Source of the DNA: Dirofilaria immitis
Taxonomy: Eukaryota > Nematoda > Chromadorea > Rhabditida > Onchocercidae
Reading direction: 5' to 3'
NCBI GenBank assembly: GCA_024305405.1
Contig: JAKNDB010000087.1
Span: forward strand, 2,854,501-2,918,500
DNA: 64,000 bases
The translations under genes and the position numbers were made by a program. The notes beneath the pieces were generated by a model. The model saw only the letters and a list, made by a program, of their open reading frames with translations. It was not told where the DNA came from and did no database searches. Below are positions 39,566-53,800 of the stretch, piece after piece; positions within the stretch are counted from its first letter, which is position 1, and each line of letters opens with the position of its first letter.

Positions 39566-40601
39566 CTTACATACGCACACTTTTCGCATATATGTGGCAG
39601 AGGTTAAAAGATTTCCTACTATCGACATTTGTAAATAAATCATCACGATATTTTGACGGAGGTCAACGGAAAATGTGTAGTAGCAACTGATGGAAGATTT
39701 AGTAGTATAGTTCTGACCTATTGGAAAAAAAAAAAAAGAAATATTGGATTAGCTGTTGATTTGTATTGAACTTTTATGAGAAAAATGCTTCTTCTGAGTC
39801 GTTAAAGATTTACTTAAAGCAAAGAGATCAAAGTGAAGAGGAAGAGATCAGCATTTTCTGGCAAAATAAAACAATTATAATTAGAACATAGGATCGATGA
39901 ATGCAATTCATCAACTTCTTTGTGTCAAGTCTGTGTTATCAAGATAGTCTAATGGATCAATTTGGTAAACACAAATTCTACTAGCTACGATAGGTTCATG
40001 AGTTTCAATCATATATTTAGCTCCGATGACCATTCAATCCTCAGCTATTTCTCAAGCATGATATTTACATGGAATATTTTGGAGGAGGAATAAATACTAT
40101 TTCCGTCATTTACGTTGATCTATTCATGTCCATCAATTTTTACGTTTATGTTAACCATGCATTTACGCACATTTATACTGATTTCACGTCAACTGAGAGA
40201 ATCTTAAAGAGCCAGAAATCATACAAATTAAAGATTTAGAATTAGAGTTTGATTGTTGGTTAATGTAATATAGAGCCCTATACAAAGGATGACCCGGAAA
40301 CTATAAAATAGATGCAGTAAGAAACGGATAATCCTCCAGAGAATCTGCAATTACATTGCATCGAAATAATATCGGTCACGAGAAAGTTCGTATTGTTATT
40401 GAAATACGAAGTGATACTTGATGCATACATCAAATTATTCATCATTCTTCAGCAAATTGTAATAGGAAAAGGTTAATATTTTATAGTGATAATAAATGAT
40501 AAAATTTCTAATTTCAACTTACATTTGTATGAAATGATGACAGCAGAATTTCGAGATATACAAACGACAGTTAACTGAATGGAGTGACACTGAAACGATC
40601 G

Positions 40602-40640
40602 CAGCTGCTGCTGTTGCTGCTGCTGCTGCTGTTGCTGCTG
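40602..40640. repeat. (CTG/TTG)n triplet run
   Basis: About 13 CTG units with two TTG interruptions, outside any gene model. Confidence 0.95.
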
Positions 40641-43600
40641 TTCTTATTACGGAGTGTTGATGCTGAGGAAGAAGGTCAAGTAGGGTCAGGTTAGGTCAAG
40701 TCGCATCGTTCATATGCTTCCAAATTTTCTTTAAATGAAATGAGCGAATACTGGTTTCAGCTTCTGTTGATAGCAATTTCTCTTTTATTGATAGCAAAAT
40801 CAAATTTTTATCATTTCCGCTGATAGTATATTCAAATTTTAGCATTTCCACTGACTGATAACATATGTAAATTTGATTACTCTTACAGCTCCTTACCTGC
40901 TGTTACCTCATATTCATAGTCATCGAAATATTTCACTAGTTCATATTACTGACACATTCCTTATCTTTTCTCATCAAATCATTATTCATATTAGTTATTC
41001 CTTTGTTTCGGATTTAATATTGCTGAACATATGTTTTATGAACGGATTTATTGTGTAGTGTAAAATGTGAGCTAAAATTGTCCGTTTATCGTGTTTATGA
41101 ACTTTAAAAAAGACTCCGTTCATACACGTTAACGAAGCCGCTATTTCTTGTAGTCGCAAAACTGGAAAAGGATTCTCCACCTACGCTAAAGGAGAGGATT
41201 CTAAGCACCAAAATCATTTCGAAGGATGTGTTCTACGAAATCAGTTGCATGGGCAATATCAAGGGTGGTATTGAACCTCTTTTTGCGTATCGTTGCCGTC
41301 ATTAATTTTCGAAATCTTAATCGTTGAGTTCGTTATCCTGTTAGGAGAACTTATCATATTGTAGGTTTAATTATTCAAGTTTTGAGATTGGATTTTATGT
41401 TTGGCAAAATTTTGGAGCTTAAATGGGAATAAAGAATTTGCGATTCTTTGTATTACGTAGCGCAAGACAAATGAAGAATTATTTCACTGTAACAATTATG
41501 GCTGTTTGAGCGTTTGACTGATTGGTTTGAATGATTGATTGAAATAGACTCGTTTGTATCCATTAAGCAAGTGATAATCAATATTTTATTAAAAATTAGA
41601 GGAATAAATTATTGCAAATTTTATATCATTAAAAAATCATTTCCCTCAATCTATTTTGCTCAGTCGTCATCATCGTCCGGGTGTACTGATTTTCATAATT
41701 TTCCCGTAATTATATTTTATCCTCCTATTTAAAGTTCTTTCTCTCTTTCTATCTTCTTTTCTCTTTCATTATCAACATTATCACTATTAAATCTAATCAA
41801 TTTGATTCCAGTATGGAAAGCTATCTTTGTAGTGCCACATATCCGATAAAGCAATTATTCCCGTGCTTTTCATAAACTGTTTTCACTAAATTGCATATAA
41901 TACATATTAGTAGGATATGATCTCTATAACGAACTTATGAAATATTAATCGAATATTCCCTTCGATCGATAAATAACATTGCTAAATTGTCTATTGATTG
42001 ATACCAATAATTCATGTTGTCACTTATTCAAAAAATAATAATAAGTAGTATCTTTGCTAATAGTTTCAATGAGATAAAGGATAGAATATATGTTTGCATA
42101 AGAAATTGTTAATTCAATAAGCTGAATTTTTTGTAATTATATTGATCAAATAATATCTTATGATTCATATCTTTTGTTTCGGACTTAAAATAAAACTAAT
42201 AATAATCTTTTCAAAGAATCAAGATTTCTAATAAGAAATTAAAATATGGAGTTGGCAGATTAAAATGAAAGATAAATTTGAATAAAAAGAAAAGAAATAA
42301 GATGAAAGAATGACACATGCGCAGTCTGAAACTCAAACTAAAACAGAGCACTGTTAAATAAATAAAATCCGTTAAAAATTGAAAATAGCAAAATATAACT
42401 TATCCGATAATCTGAGTTCGAAAGATAACTTATTCGATAATCTGAAATTCAAATCGAAAAAGTACTGATAACCACATAAGGGATTGCCCAACAAATGAAA
42501 TCCGAATTTGTTAATTATAGTAATACCGCACAAACATAATGAATTTATATATGTTTTCTGTTTATTTATTTCATATATATTTGAGTATTTTCCTTTGAAA
42601 TTATTCAGATTATTTATACAAATGATTATCTGTGCAAGGAAACGCTTGTTACAATTTAATATAACAACAAGCAGGATTTAGGAAACAATTAAATGGCTTC
42701 AATCTTGATTTTGATTACAATAATATTCAAAAACGTCATAGCGATAAGAAAGAAAATCTTAAATTAAGAAACTATATGGGAATATTTTGATAACTTTAAC
42801 ATTAGAAGATGCGGGAATTCTCTTAAATTATACTTCCAAAAGTTCAGGATTTTTAATAATCATTTCTACACGAAATCATAATCGTTTTTACACGAATTCA
42901 ATAATCTAGCAATAACTTTTCTTGAATAAATGTCAGTTTGCTACTTGACCAAAAAAAAATTAAAACTATTAATTAAAACTGAAAGTACCAATTATTGCAA
43001 AGTTCTAATTATTGTCTTATAATTAGACATAAAAATATAATTAAAAGCAAAGAATATATAAAATAAAAATAAGCATAAATATAACTGAAAAGATAGAGAA
43101 TAGCATTTAAACTATTAAATGCATAAATTTTAAAATCATATCGAATATTCCTAGTGGATAACACAATTATATCTCTCCATATCTTATCTCCCTAATTGTA
43201 TCAGCAAAACTTTTTGTCCCTCTTTACGAATTTATCTTAAAAATAAGATTGAAAGTATAAATTAACAATTTTCGATATTTTTACATGGAAAAAATTTCAA
43301 CAACTGCATAAGAAAATGTTGAAAATTTGCGACAATACGATGTTTCGAGATTTCGGAGAAATATACTCAAAATATTCAAATTGCGAAAGAAAAAGATTCT
43401 CTATTTTAACTTGTCGTCATAATTGAACTTTTTTTTTTTTAAATATAACGTTGCTAAACGAAGCATTTCTAGTTTCTGAATTTTATCCAAACTTAACAGT
43501 TTTCTATTAATGCTTACAATAGAACTTATTTATCTGATACAGTTGATATGCATCATAATGGCTATTAGTATATTAAAAATGTTCTATCCTTATTTTTATA

Positions 43601-44246
43601 TATTATTTTTGCATTATATTATATTTTTGTCTTTTTGATTTCATAAATATCAATCCATTGCACTATTCTGTTGAGTAAATAATATTGCCTTGGTTGAATC
43701 GTCAGATGGGAAAATTAAATAACCTAAATTAGTTTTACCGCATGTTACAGGTCAATGTAAAGAGCAAATAACTCGAAATCAAATGACCTATCATTGAACA
43801 GATTAGAAAAACTATCATTGAATAAATATCATAACAAATCAATGAAAAAATCAGTGACATTATAAAATAGGAAATTATTATCGGACTAATTCAACAGAGC
43901 AATTTCCTTGAAGTATTGAAAATTGTGAAATTTATCAAATAGTTCAAGCATTTTTGTCATCACACATTAATTTGATAATTGTTTTGTTATTCTTTTTCGT
44001 TCTCTCCTTCCACTGCCAATGCATTTCTTCTTTTTATATTAAAAAATGAACAAACATTTGACCTAAATAAAGGAACAATATTAAAATGAACAGGTAGAGG
44101 TGTTAGTAGATGGACGGGAACGTACATACAAGAAGATTGGATAAGGTAGGTGTAGGTAGGGGACTGGACTAGTTAATTTTACGGTGCTGAAGTGGAGGAC
44201 GCCAAATGTAATGATAGACGAGAAATAGAAAATACGTTCCACTATA

Positions 44247-47200
44247 ATGATAATTTTCATAGCGATTTTGTCGTTGCTATTATCGACGATAACGGCAAAC
44301 GATGGTATATATTTTTTTCGCTTTTCATTATATTTAAAACATGAAATTTAAATTTATCTATCCTCTATGATTATTATTTTAATCAATTTTTTAAAAGTAA
44401 TTTCCTTTAAATAATTTGCAATTTTAATGAATGATAAAAATTCTATTAATAAATACCGGCCATTAATTAATAATTAATTTAATTGACATCTTTTCCACCA
44501 AATATTTCATTTCCTTGCAATGTTTTCAATTATATTTTATATGTCATAATAAAAATTTCATTTCATTTATAATCAAAATCTAAAATATTTCTCAATTTTT
44601 TCTGTTGTTTTCTGAATTTAAAAATTTCTTATTTTTGTTACTTTTTCCTATTTTATATTCTAAATTAGATATTTAGAAGGTCTTCTTTACAGAAACGAAT
44701 ATATTCGACGAGACATATGTAAGTATTACAATACCGAAGAATTATCAAAGAAAGCGTCCGCTTCCATTCGTTTCACCTTCCATTCTTGCTGTAAGTTTTG
44801 ACTCAGAATCATTTCTGTTTAGTAATTTATTCTAAACAGTTTCAACATTTTGCAGATTGTTAAACTTTCATTTCCAGAATTTTGATTCATAAAGATACTA
44901 AAATTTTACAAATATTATTCAATAGTAGTACATTTAATTCAGGCATACTAATAACGATAATTATCAGTCGTTATAAGGTCTTAGTTATTGAGAAACCGTC
45001 TTATAATTTATCAAAGAATAGATTATCGATAAATAAAATGACACTAATTGTCTTTTAACCTAAATTTTGCGATAGTTTTCGGCTTAATAGAAGCTTATGT
45101 CAAGTGATAGCATTTTGATATCACTGAACTATTTCATCATTTCTGCCTAGCAATACGCTTTCAAAATAAAATTTCAAGATAGTCAGTCCATCACAAAACA
45201 GATTTTTGTTTTCCAAATTTGTTCTCTAATTCTAAAAATTCTATGTTCTCCAAAGATATTCCAACTGAAATAATTATGAAATTTTTCTCAGAATAATTTT
45301 TATAGGACGTCGGAGAAAGTTTTCGCTTATCGCTATTGCAAACTGAATATTCAAATGACTTTATTATTGTTCCTGAAATTATCGTTCCTGGTCAACAATT
45401 TGACATCATTCTCGATGACACACATATCCTCAACGTTGCTGATAAAATAAAACTTCAAGTATGACAAATAATAGCACTGCTTAACTCATTTATTTACTTT
45501 ATCTCAAATCATATTTTGAAGATTGTTTTTGGAATTGAAAAAAGTAAAAGAGAATACAAATAGAAATAGAATAAATTGAAATGTGAAATCATTTTGCATT
45601 TTACAAACTATATTTACCAACATATTTAGCAAAACAATACTAGCTGTCAATAACAATCAATTGATTATAATAATATATAAAAATACAAATAGAATAATTC
45701 AAATAAACAAATAACAACATTTAATTTGTTTCTGTGATTTATCTTAAAAATGTCAAGTCTACCTAATTTGAACATCGATTTTAAGTAGCCTTTAAAGTAC
45801 CGATATACTTTCTTGATCCGTAACTTTGCAGTTCCTTTTTCTATCACATAACCTTCAACCGATTTTCAATTTTTTTCTTTTACAAATTTGATCATTATTA
45901 ACAAGCATTGCACTGTCGCGAAAGCTAATGTTGAAATATATTTGTCTAATGTCATGTTTTTCTATATTATCTTTCTGGCATTCATCGTGAGAGAAATTAA
46001 TTCATTATTAAATAGCAGGTGAAGTATTTATTCAATGGATAATTTGGAAATTTCCAATCTTCCAATCGTTATTATTTTTCGGAAATAAATCTTGAACTTT
46101 TCGCTTACTATTTCCGAATGAAATATATTTAATGATTGAAAGTTTTCCAGTATCTTTGCAAATTGAATTTAGCGTAGATAGTTCTGTAATCATATTACAT
46201 CATAAAAATTTAAAAAAAAAACGATTCTATGCCATATCTAAGCAGAAATCAATCAACTTTAATGGTTTCAATGAATAGGTTGAAGCAAAATCAACAAGAG
46301 GCTCACGTCATGGTGTTTTTACACTCGATATCAACGTGGAAAAGGTCGTATTCGAGCGATTATTTGAAGCTGACGAATATACGTTTGAGGTACCAACATA
46401 TTCTCGAACTGCCAAAGTTGGCATCATTAAAGTTTGTTATTTTTGTTTTTATTTTCATTTCGCTGTTTTCTTCTTTTAACTATATAATCAAAATCATCTC
46501 GGTGATTTGGTATAATACATATAAAATGTATATATTCCCGTCGAGAACACATCGATATTTTTCAAGAATGCCTTATGACATCATATTCAGTGGCAATAGT
46601 TATAATCAATATGTATAAGATGAAATATCAATCTTTATCAGAAGCATTTTCAGTTGGTTAATGGAATTCCAAGTGAAAACATTAAGTACACTATATATGG
46701 CAGTATGGCAAATTAGTAAGTTTTACGGATAAGCCAAGAAAACAAAAAAAAACGGAATTCATCGAGAATAGTGACAAATATCACAAAGCAAGACTTTAAT
46801 TGATTAGTAGCATCATTTTTGATAGATTATTGGCGTTACAGAATTTGACGTATCAAACGTCGTTTCTTGTTTCATCTATCGCAACGCATAGTTAATATAA
46901 AATTATTAAGGTTATAAAGTTATTAGAAAAGAAGTCTATACATTACCAAAGTGCAGTCAATTGAAATTCTCACTTATTTTTAGTTTCTCATTGGAGACAA
47001 AAGCTGATCATATTGTTGAGCTGATAAGTTTGGAATGTTCATCGGAATGTTATAAAATACCGCGACAATTCGCGCTTATGATTCGAGCGATAATTGCAAA
47101 TCGCAAACAACCATATGATGTACCGATATCGATCAAACTGACCGGTAATGATGATGAACAAAGGCCACATTTCAAGCAATCCGCGATTTCGCTAAATCTT

Positions 47201-50200
47201 AAAGAAAAATCAGTTATGAGTAATCCGTTGCTAATAGAATTTGACAATTCCAATGATGCCAATCTCACCTTTCTTCTCAATGATTATAGTCCAATTTTCG
47301 AAATCAACGAGAAATTCGGAATCCTTTCAATTCAAGCAAGTTTTGTTTTAATCTTTTGGATTACATATATTTTGATATTCAAAACTGATGAAAATATAGC
47401 AAAAGAGCGTGCGTTCGAGATAAGAAAAATTGAGAAAATATGAGATTTTAAATGTTATAAACATAAAATGAAGAAAATTTCGATGAGATAACACATATGA
47501 CTTTAAAAAATTCAACTTACTTACGATGAAAGAGAATACCAAATATTCCAAATTCAACGAAATTTGAAGAATTAAGAATGGAATCAATATTTTTTTCGAG
47601 AGCATATTATTATCAACAAGGTTATAGCATAACAGTGGTTTTTATCGTCAAGATTATACCACATAGTGATTGCTTCCTGATAAATTGAATTAAACAAAGA
47701 TTTGAATTTCAGAATAGTGAACTGCTTACTATAGATAATCTTGGTGAACGGTTCAATATGACGGTATCAATGTGCAGTGGAAAAAATGAAATTGATACTG
47801 CAATTATTATGGTTACTCTTAGTCCAGTTATCGATCATCAAACTATGGCACCAAAATTTTCGCATGTAAATTCTTTTTGCATAATGGATATAAATTTTAC
47901 TTATTATCAGTTTTAGAAAATTTTAGGAATATTTTGAAACGAAATTTACTTTTATCTAATATTTTATCATTCAAATGTTTACTAAACTTATCAAAAATTT
48001 TCCAGAATGTTTATGCATTTGCGGCAAATCCCGGTGAATCTTTTGTTGGTCAAGTATTTGCTCAAAGTTTAGATGGTGACATAACGTATCTTATTGCTGA
48101 AGGTGGCGCAACATTGTTTCGAATCAATGCGACCGATGGAAGGATTTTTATCATGGACCTCTTAACAAAGATCCTCGAAATTATGAATTGAAGGTTACGA
48201 TCATGCAAATTTAAATTGCTCTTCTTTGTTTTCTTTCTCTTCTCTTCTCTCTTTTCTCAAGAATTTGAAATTTACGGTCATTATGATAGTTATTGTTGAA
48301 TAATTGAATTTATTCTGTTTCAATTTACTATTTCAGGTTATAGCTATCGATGAAAGTTCACCACCATACATTGATATAGCACTTGTTCAGGTATTGATTG
48401 CTGGCTTAGGCAGTTCACCTGCTAAGTTCAAAACTAAGGAACCTGCTTTAGTTACTATTAATAAAAGTAAGCATAATGTATTAAATAAAATGAATGTCTC
48501 AAACTATCATATTTTGCTTCAAATCAATTTTACAATACTTTTCTAATTTTTTTCACATTAAATTGAAAGAAACGATAGGCGATATCATCATTTATATGAA
48601 AATCATTTTTGAAAAAGTCTTTTTTAATTCTTACAGTATTTTCAACATTGAAATTTCAATAAAATCATAAATTTCTGTTACAAATATGTTTATTTTTTTT
48701 AGCGAGTGGCGCCGGGACAGTACTTCATCAGTTTACTGCAATAGATGCAGATCCGAATGCGAAAGTGATGTATTCGATCAATTCCCTGAAAGCTTACGAT
48801 GATCTTGGCAATGTCCTTTCTGATTCTTCCCAGTTGTTTGAGCATTTTCGATTCCGTAAAAATGGTCTAAATGATGGAACATTACAACTGGCAAAAGCTT
48901 CAAAAATACTTCCATTATGGCATTTTGGACAAACATTAGCGCTACTGATATAAGTCATCCGGATGAACCTGATGATAAAGGTTACTGTTTTGTGATCTAT
49001 TGAATTGTAACCTATTGATCTTAATGTTAACCTTATAATTTATTTTATACCATTTTAAATTACTCTACTGTTTGGGATTTGAAGGAAGAAATTAATTCCA
49101 GTATTTCGCAGTTTGATATAGAATCTAATAATTATCTGACAATGTTTATGAAAGGCATAAAATAAAAGAATGATATAAACAAACTGCTAATCGTTTCAGA
49201 TCAATCATTCCTTGATGGTAATCATTTAAAGCTATTTTCTGCAAGAAATTTCAAATATTTGTAAGTAAGAAATTTCAGCTGAATTATTAGTCCAATTGAT
49301 AGTACCGGAAAAGCAGATATCAAATGAAGATCTGGTAAAATTTGATCAATTACGATCAGCTATTGAAATTCCGGAGAATGCAGCTCTTGGCACTTATATC
49401 TATACTGTAAATGTAAAACCACTTCCGGCTAATTTAGTTGCAAATCATCATGTCCTATATTCAATATCGAAAGGACATCGTGGTTTTGCCATAAATCCGA
49501 TAACAGGTTAATTTAGTTTATATATTTACAATTGTTAAATTAATAAGCGAGAATCGTCAATTATTCTATGAACAAATTAGGATTTATCGATTTGGGGGAA
49601 TGAAAATGGCCAATTAATGCTGACATATAATAGAATATATTTAGAATAGCTCAAATTAAATTGGCGAAAACAATTTTATGTATTTGACAAAACAAATTTA
49701 AAAATTATCAAAGCTGAATAATGATATCATCAACTTATTTGGTATCATCCTCGAATATGCATTACTTCTATCCATTTATTTTATAAAATTTACTCATTGA
49801 AGGAGTTATAACAACGGCAACAAAACTACATGTCCAGACTGATTATAATATCACCGTTACTGCCAGTGATCCAAACACACAAGTGACGAGTTCAACGTCA
49901 ATTTCAATCAAAGTTAAGCCATCTATGAAACAGCGTACTCCAATATTTGCAAATGATTCCTACACTTTTGCCGTTGTCGAAAATGCTCCTCAGGGTAAAA
50001 ATTTATTTGTTACAATCTTATTTCCTCGCTTTTGAAAGACATCATTTCAGATTTCAGATATAATTCTTTCCGGATTCAGAAATGTTTCCAATTAATCATT
50101 ATGGGATGTGCTAGAAGCAGTGTAGGAGATCTCGAAGAATGACTGTAATATGTAATAATAGTTAATTTCTCGAAAAATGACTTGTAATAAATAATGATAA

Positions 50201-50872
50201 TTAATAAATGTTATAATATTCATCAATTTGACTAAAAGATTAGTTAACGAAGATTCTTTTTAATTTGTAGTAAATGTAAGCAAGTAGGAAAGTTTTATTC
50301 TTTATTGATTTATTTTCAAATGAACTTTAATTTATCTGTTGATAATTTTATTTATTTCATTTAAATTGAAAATGTAAAAAGTAAGTACAAATAATGCATA
50401 TATATGTCGTACGGAACCATTATAAGTATTTTTCAGGAACTGTTGTGGGTATTTTGATGGAATCAACAAATGCTACAACTGAAATCAAATATACGATTGT
50501 TGGTAATGCAGAAATTTATTTTAAAATCAACAAAAAGGTAATTTTTTCAACAAAGACTCTCAGTAAGTAATCATTATTAATTGTAAATCTGAAAATATTG
50601 TCAAGTTTAATTTTGATAAATTGTTGCTGTGAAATGAAAGCATAAAAATGTCGCAAATATCTATCATGATGTAACGATATCGTTGGATAATTGCGAAATA
50701 ATGTAACGATGCCTGATACTGAAAATTTTAAAAGATTGACGAAAATTTACTTATTTTTTCATTTAATAGGGTTACGATACATACGCTTTTACCGCTTGAT
50801 TACGAGAATAAATCCGTATTTCACTTTATCATAAATGCTTCGTATGATAATGGACCATTTACACCATTACCG
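44247..50872 (+). other. Cadherin gene exons 1-14: signal peptide and N-terminal repeats
   Basis: Exons: 44247-44304, 44693-44790, 45306-45458, 46279-46431, 46654-46715, 46984-47344, 47713-47865, 48006-48193, 48337-48466, 48703-48980, 49279-49506, 49803-49994, 50437-50537, 50770-50872. The first about 200 residues lack clear cadherin motifs. Repeat signatures then appear: APKFSHNVYAFAANPGE, NKDPRNYELKVIAIDESS, FTAIDADPN, AIEIPENAALGTYIYTV, YNITVTASDP, PIFANDSYTFAVVENAPQG and TLLPLDYENKSVF. Exons 8 and 10 need one extra T each. The exon 13-14 join is out of phase; a longer exon 13 ending at a GTAAGT donor would fit if its T6 run were T7. Confidence 0.8.
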
Positions 50873-53800
50873 GTTACACTTTTTACACTTACATCTTTTC
50901 TGAACGTTTTGCGATAATTTAAAGAACAAATGTAATAAAAAGAAAAAAGATAAAATTGTAAATGAATCAAGTTGGAATTGAAAACTGAAACTTATAATTT
51001 AGTAAATTAAATTTTTAAATAATATTCGGAGTAAATTCAAGTAAAATAATAATAATGATAATAATTAATTCCAACTTACATGTGCAGAAATTTTTGCTAA
51101 TTAATGGTAATATGAATAATTGTTATTGTCAGATAACAGTTAATGTCATGGATGAAAATGATGTTGAGCCTCGATTTCCCGAAAGATCATATTCTGCAAC
51201 GATCATGGAAAATAGTCCAATAAATACTTTTATAATTAATGCTCAGGTATCCGTTGATTAATTGAATTAATTTGCGAACTCAAGACCATTTCAATGACTG
51301 CAGATAGCTATGATGTAATGAAATAGGATCTAATTTAGTTGTAGCTAGAGTTTTAATAAAATTCAAATTTCAGTGTGAATTTTTCACTGTAGAAATATCA
51401 TTTGCAGGCAGTGGATGAGGATTCGAGCCTGGAATATTCATTAATGATGAATAGCGAATCATCAGCTTTGTCGTCGTTATTGCGTGTTGATAAAGATGGT
51501 AGTATTCGCAATGTGAAACCATTATTGGGATTGGAAGGAAGATATCAATTTGCAGTCATTGCGCGAGATGGTCAACATACTGGTGCATCTGCTACGGTTT
51601 TTCTCACTATCTTGCCGACTTCCAAATGTCAACCAACTTTTCCAGAAACTGTTCCTAATATTATTTATGTCAATGAAGTAGGTTTGCTATCATCGCTGAT
51701 TATTTCTTTTTCTTTGCATAGAAAAATTTGCCCTGATGAGTTTAATTTTATCAAAGTTATTTTATCATTTTTATTTTATCAAAATTAAAAAGATAGAAAT
51801 TATCAAGAAAGAAAATTAAATGCTTTTTATTTTTTCCTGTTTATTTATTTATCTTTTTTTTAAATTAATAGAACATTTGACAATTGACATCATATTTTTG
51901 AAGATTAAGCACTCAGAGGAAAATGATTAGTAAGATGAGCCGAATAGTTTCCATTCTCAATGATAAAACTAATTTAGATTGTTAGCTATTAATTGTGAAT
52001 CCTTGCAGAATGAATTCCCAGGTGCAACATTAGCGAAATTCACAGGTACAGTATCAAGTGATGATTGTCAAATAACTTATGCCATATGGGATGGTGTGAA
52101 ATATGTGGGTGAAACAGAATTATTCGTGATTGATGCTTTAACCGCTGAATTAAAAGCTAAAAAATGTTTGATTGCGAAAAGAATGATCGATATGCTGTAA
52201 GTTTTGAATCATAGAATATATCGGATTATAAGATAATAATAATGAAAAATAATAGAATTATCTTGGAATATCTTTTATGGTAAGATATTTGAACTTCACT
52301 AATCTGAAATTGATTCTGTCATTATTGCAATGACTATTAATTCTATCATTTGTTTCTTAATGCCAAGAAAAATTATCCTATTACTAATTCATGGATGTAT
52401 TTCGACTGATAATCCTTCAAAGTTTCTTTCATATTGTTTTTTTTTACAGCTTGTTATTGCTGCATTCAGTGGGGATTTGTTTGCTGAATTAGATATCGAA
52501 GTTCGTGTTGTTGATCAAAATGATAACCCAATCGAAGTTATCGATGATAATGTGTTCTTCAGTATACCTGAGGATGAAAATGTTGGTGGGTTGTTTTTTC
52601 TTTTATCTTATTGTATTATTGTATTTCGTAGAGTATGCATGGTAAAGATTTCGAATGACAAAAATCTGTCGCTTATATCAGTCTTAAAAGTTTTTCCAGA
52701 AGACATATTGAGCTACTTGTCAAGAAATAAGGTATTTATTTACATTAATAAAATTAGCGCAAATTTAGAGGACCTCAGCATTTGATAATTTTGAACTGCT
52801 CATCCAAAATAAGTAATTTGGTTATTCCTTATAAGCACATATATCACATCCATTATTATATATTAATTTTAGATAATAATATGGAAATGAATTTTGATCT
52901 ATACGTAATTTCAGGCCTTCTAATAACCAAAATTCGAGCATTTGATCGAGATATAAATGATAAGGTTTATTTCCACTTAAAAGATGATAAAAGAAGTTTA
53001 CGATTGGTCGTATGGATGGAATTTTAAAATTGGCCGATAAATTGGATCGAGAAAAGCAAGATTTCTATGAGTAAGCATTTTCATTGATTAAAATTGGCTG
53101 CATTTCCAAAGATAATTCTAAGATTCTTTTCTAAAATTTAAAATTTTCAGGATGATTCATCTGAAAATTGTGCTTTTTTCGAATACTTATATTAATTTTA
53201 GACTTTATATAATGTTGACTAATTCTGGGAACCACCAGATACTGAGGATGATGTAGTATTTGCGATTGTCAAAATTATGGTATTGGATGTGTAAGTTTTC
53301 GTTCATAATATTTAATTAGTTGAAATAATGCAAATGCGGAATTTTGTGTAAATAGATAGATTAAATTGAAGAATGAAAATTAAAAATTAAGAAGACTGCC
53401 GAATCAATGACTTGATGAAGGAAGAGGAAATTAATCACTAAAATGAAATATGAGAAACTCGAAGGAAATGAAACGGTCATTAAATCACTTGAATATCCCA
53501 AGAAAATGAAATAAGGTAATTCAAAATGTTCGTTTGATGAATTTGAAGAAATAATTACTTCAGAAACGATAATGGACCAGTATTTGAAAATGATATGTAT
53601 ACAAAAGCAATTCCACGAGATGCGATTGCAGGGATGGAAATTGTTAAAGTTTTAGCCATGGATCCCGATTTAATTAATGCTTCTTCATTAAGTGAGATTT
53701 TCTGTAACATACATATTACAGGTGCATAAGCCAATCTTGATTTTAATTCTTAATTCCTTCCTATTCATTTTAGGGTTTGATAATAATAGCATATTAATTT

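Larger units (their letters stand above)
37946..44246. other. Intergenic region upstream of the cadherin gene
   Basis: No credible exon was found. It contains a perfect hairpin (39542-39565), a CTG/TTG triplet run (40602-40640) and an imperfect 21-bp tandem pair (42395-42415 and 42425-42445, one mismatch). The last few hundred bases before 44247 should carry the cadherin promoter and 5' UTR; I saw no acceptor immediately before the ATG. Confidence 0.45.
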
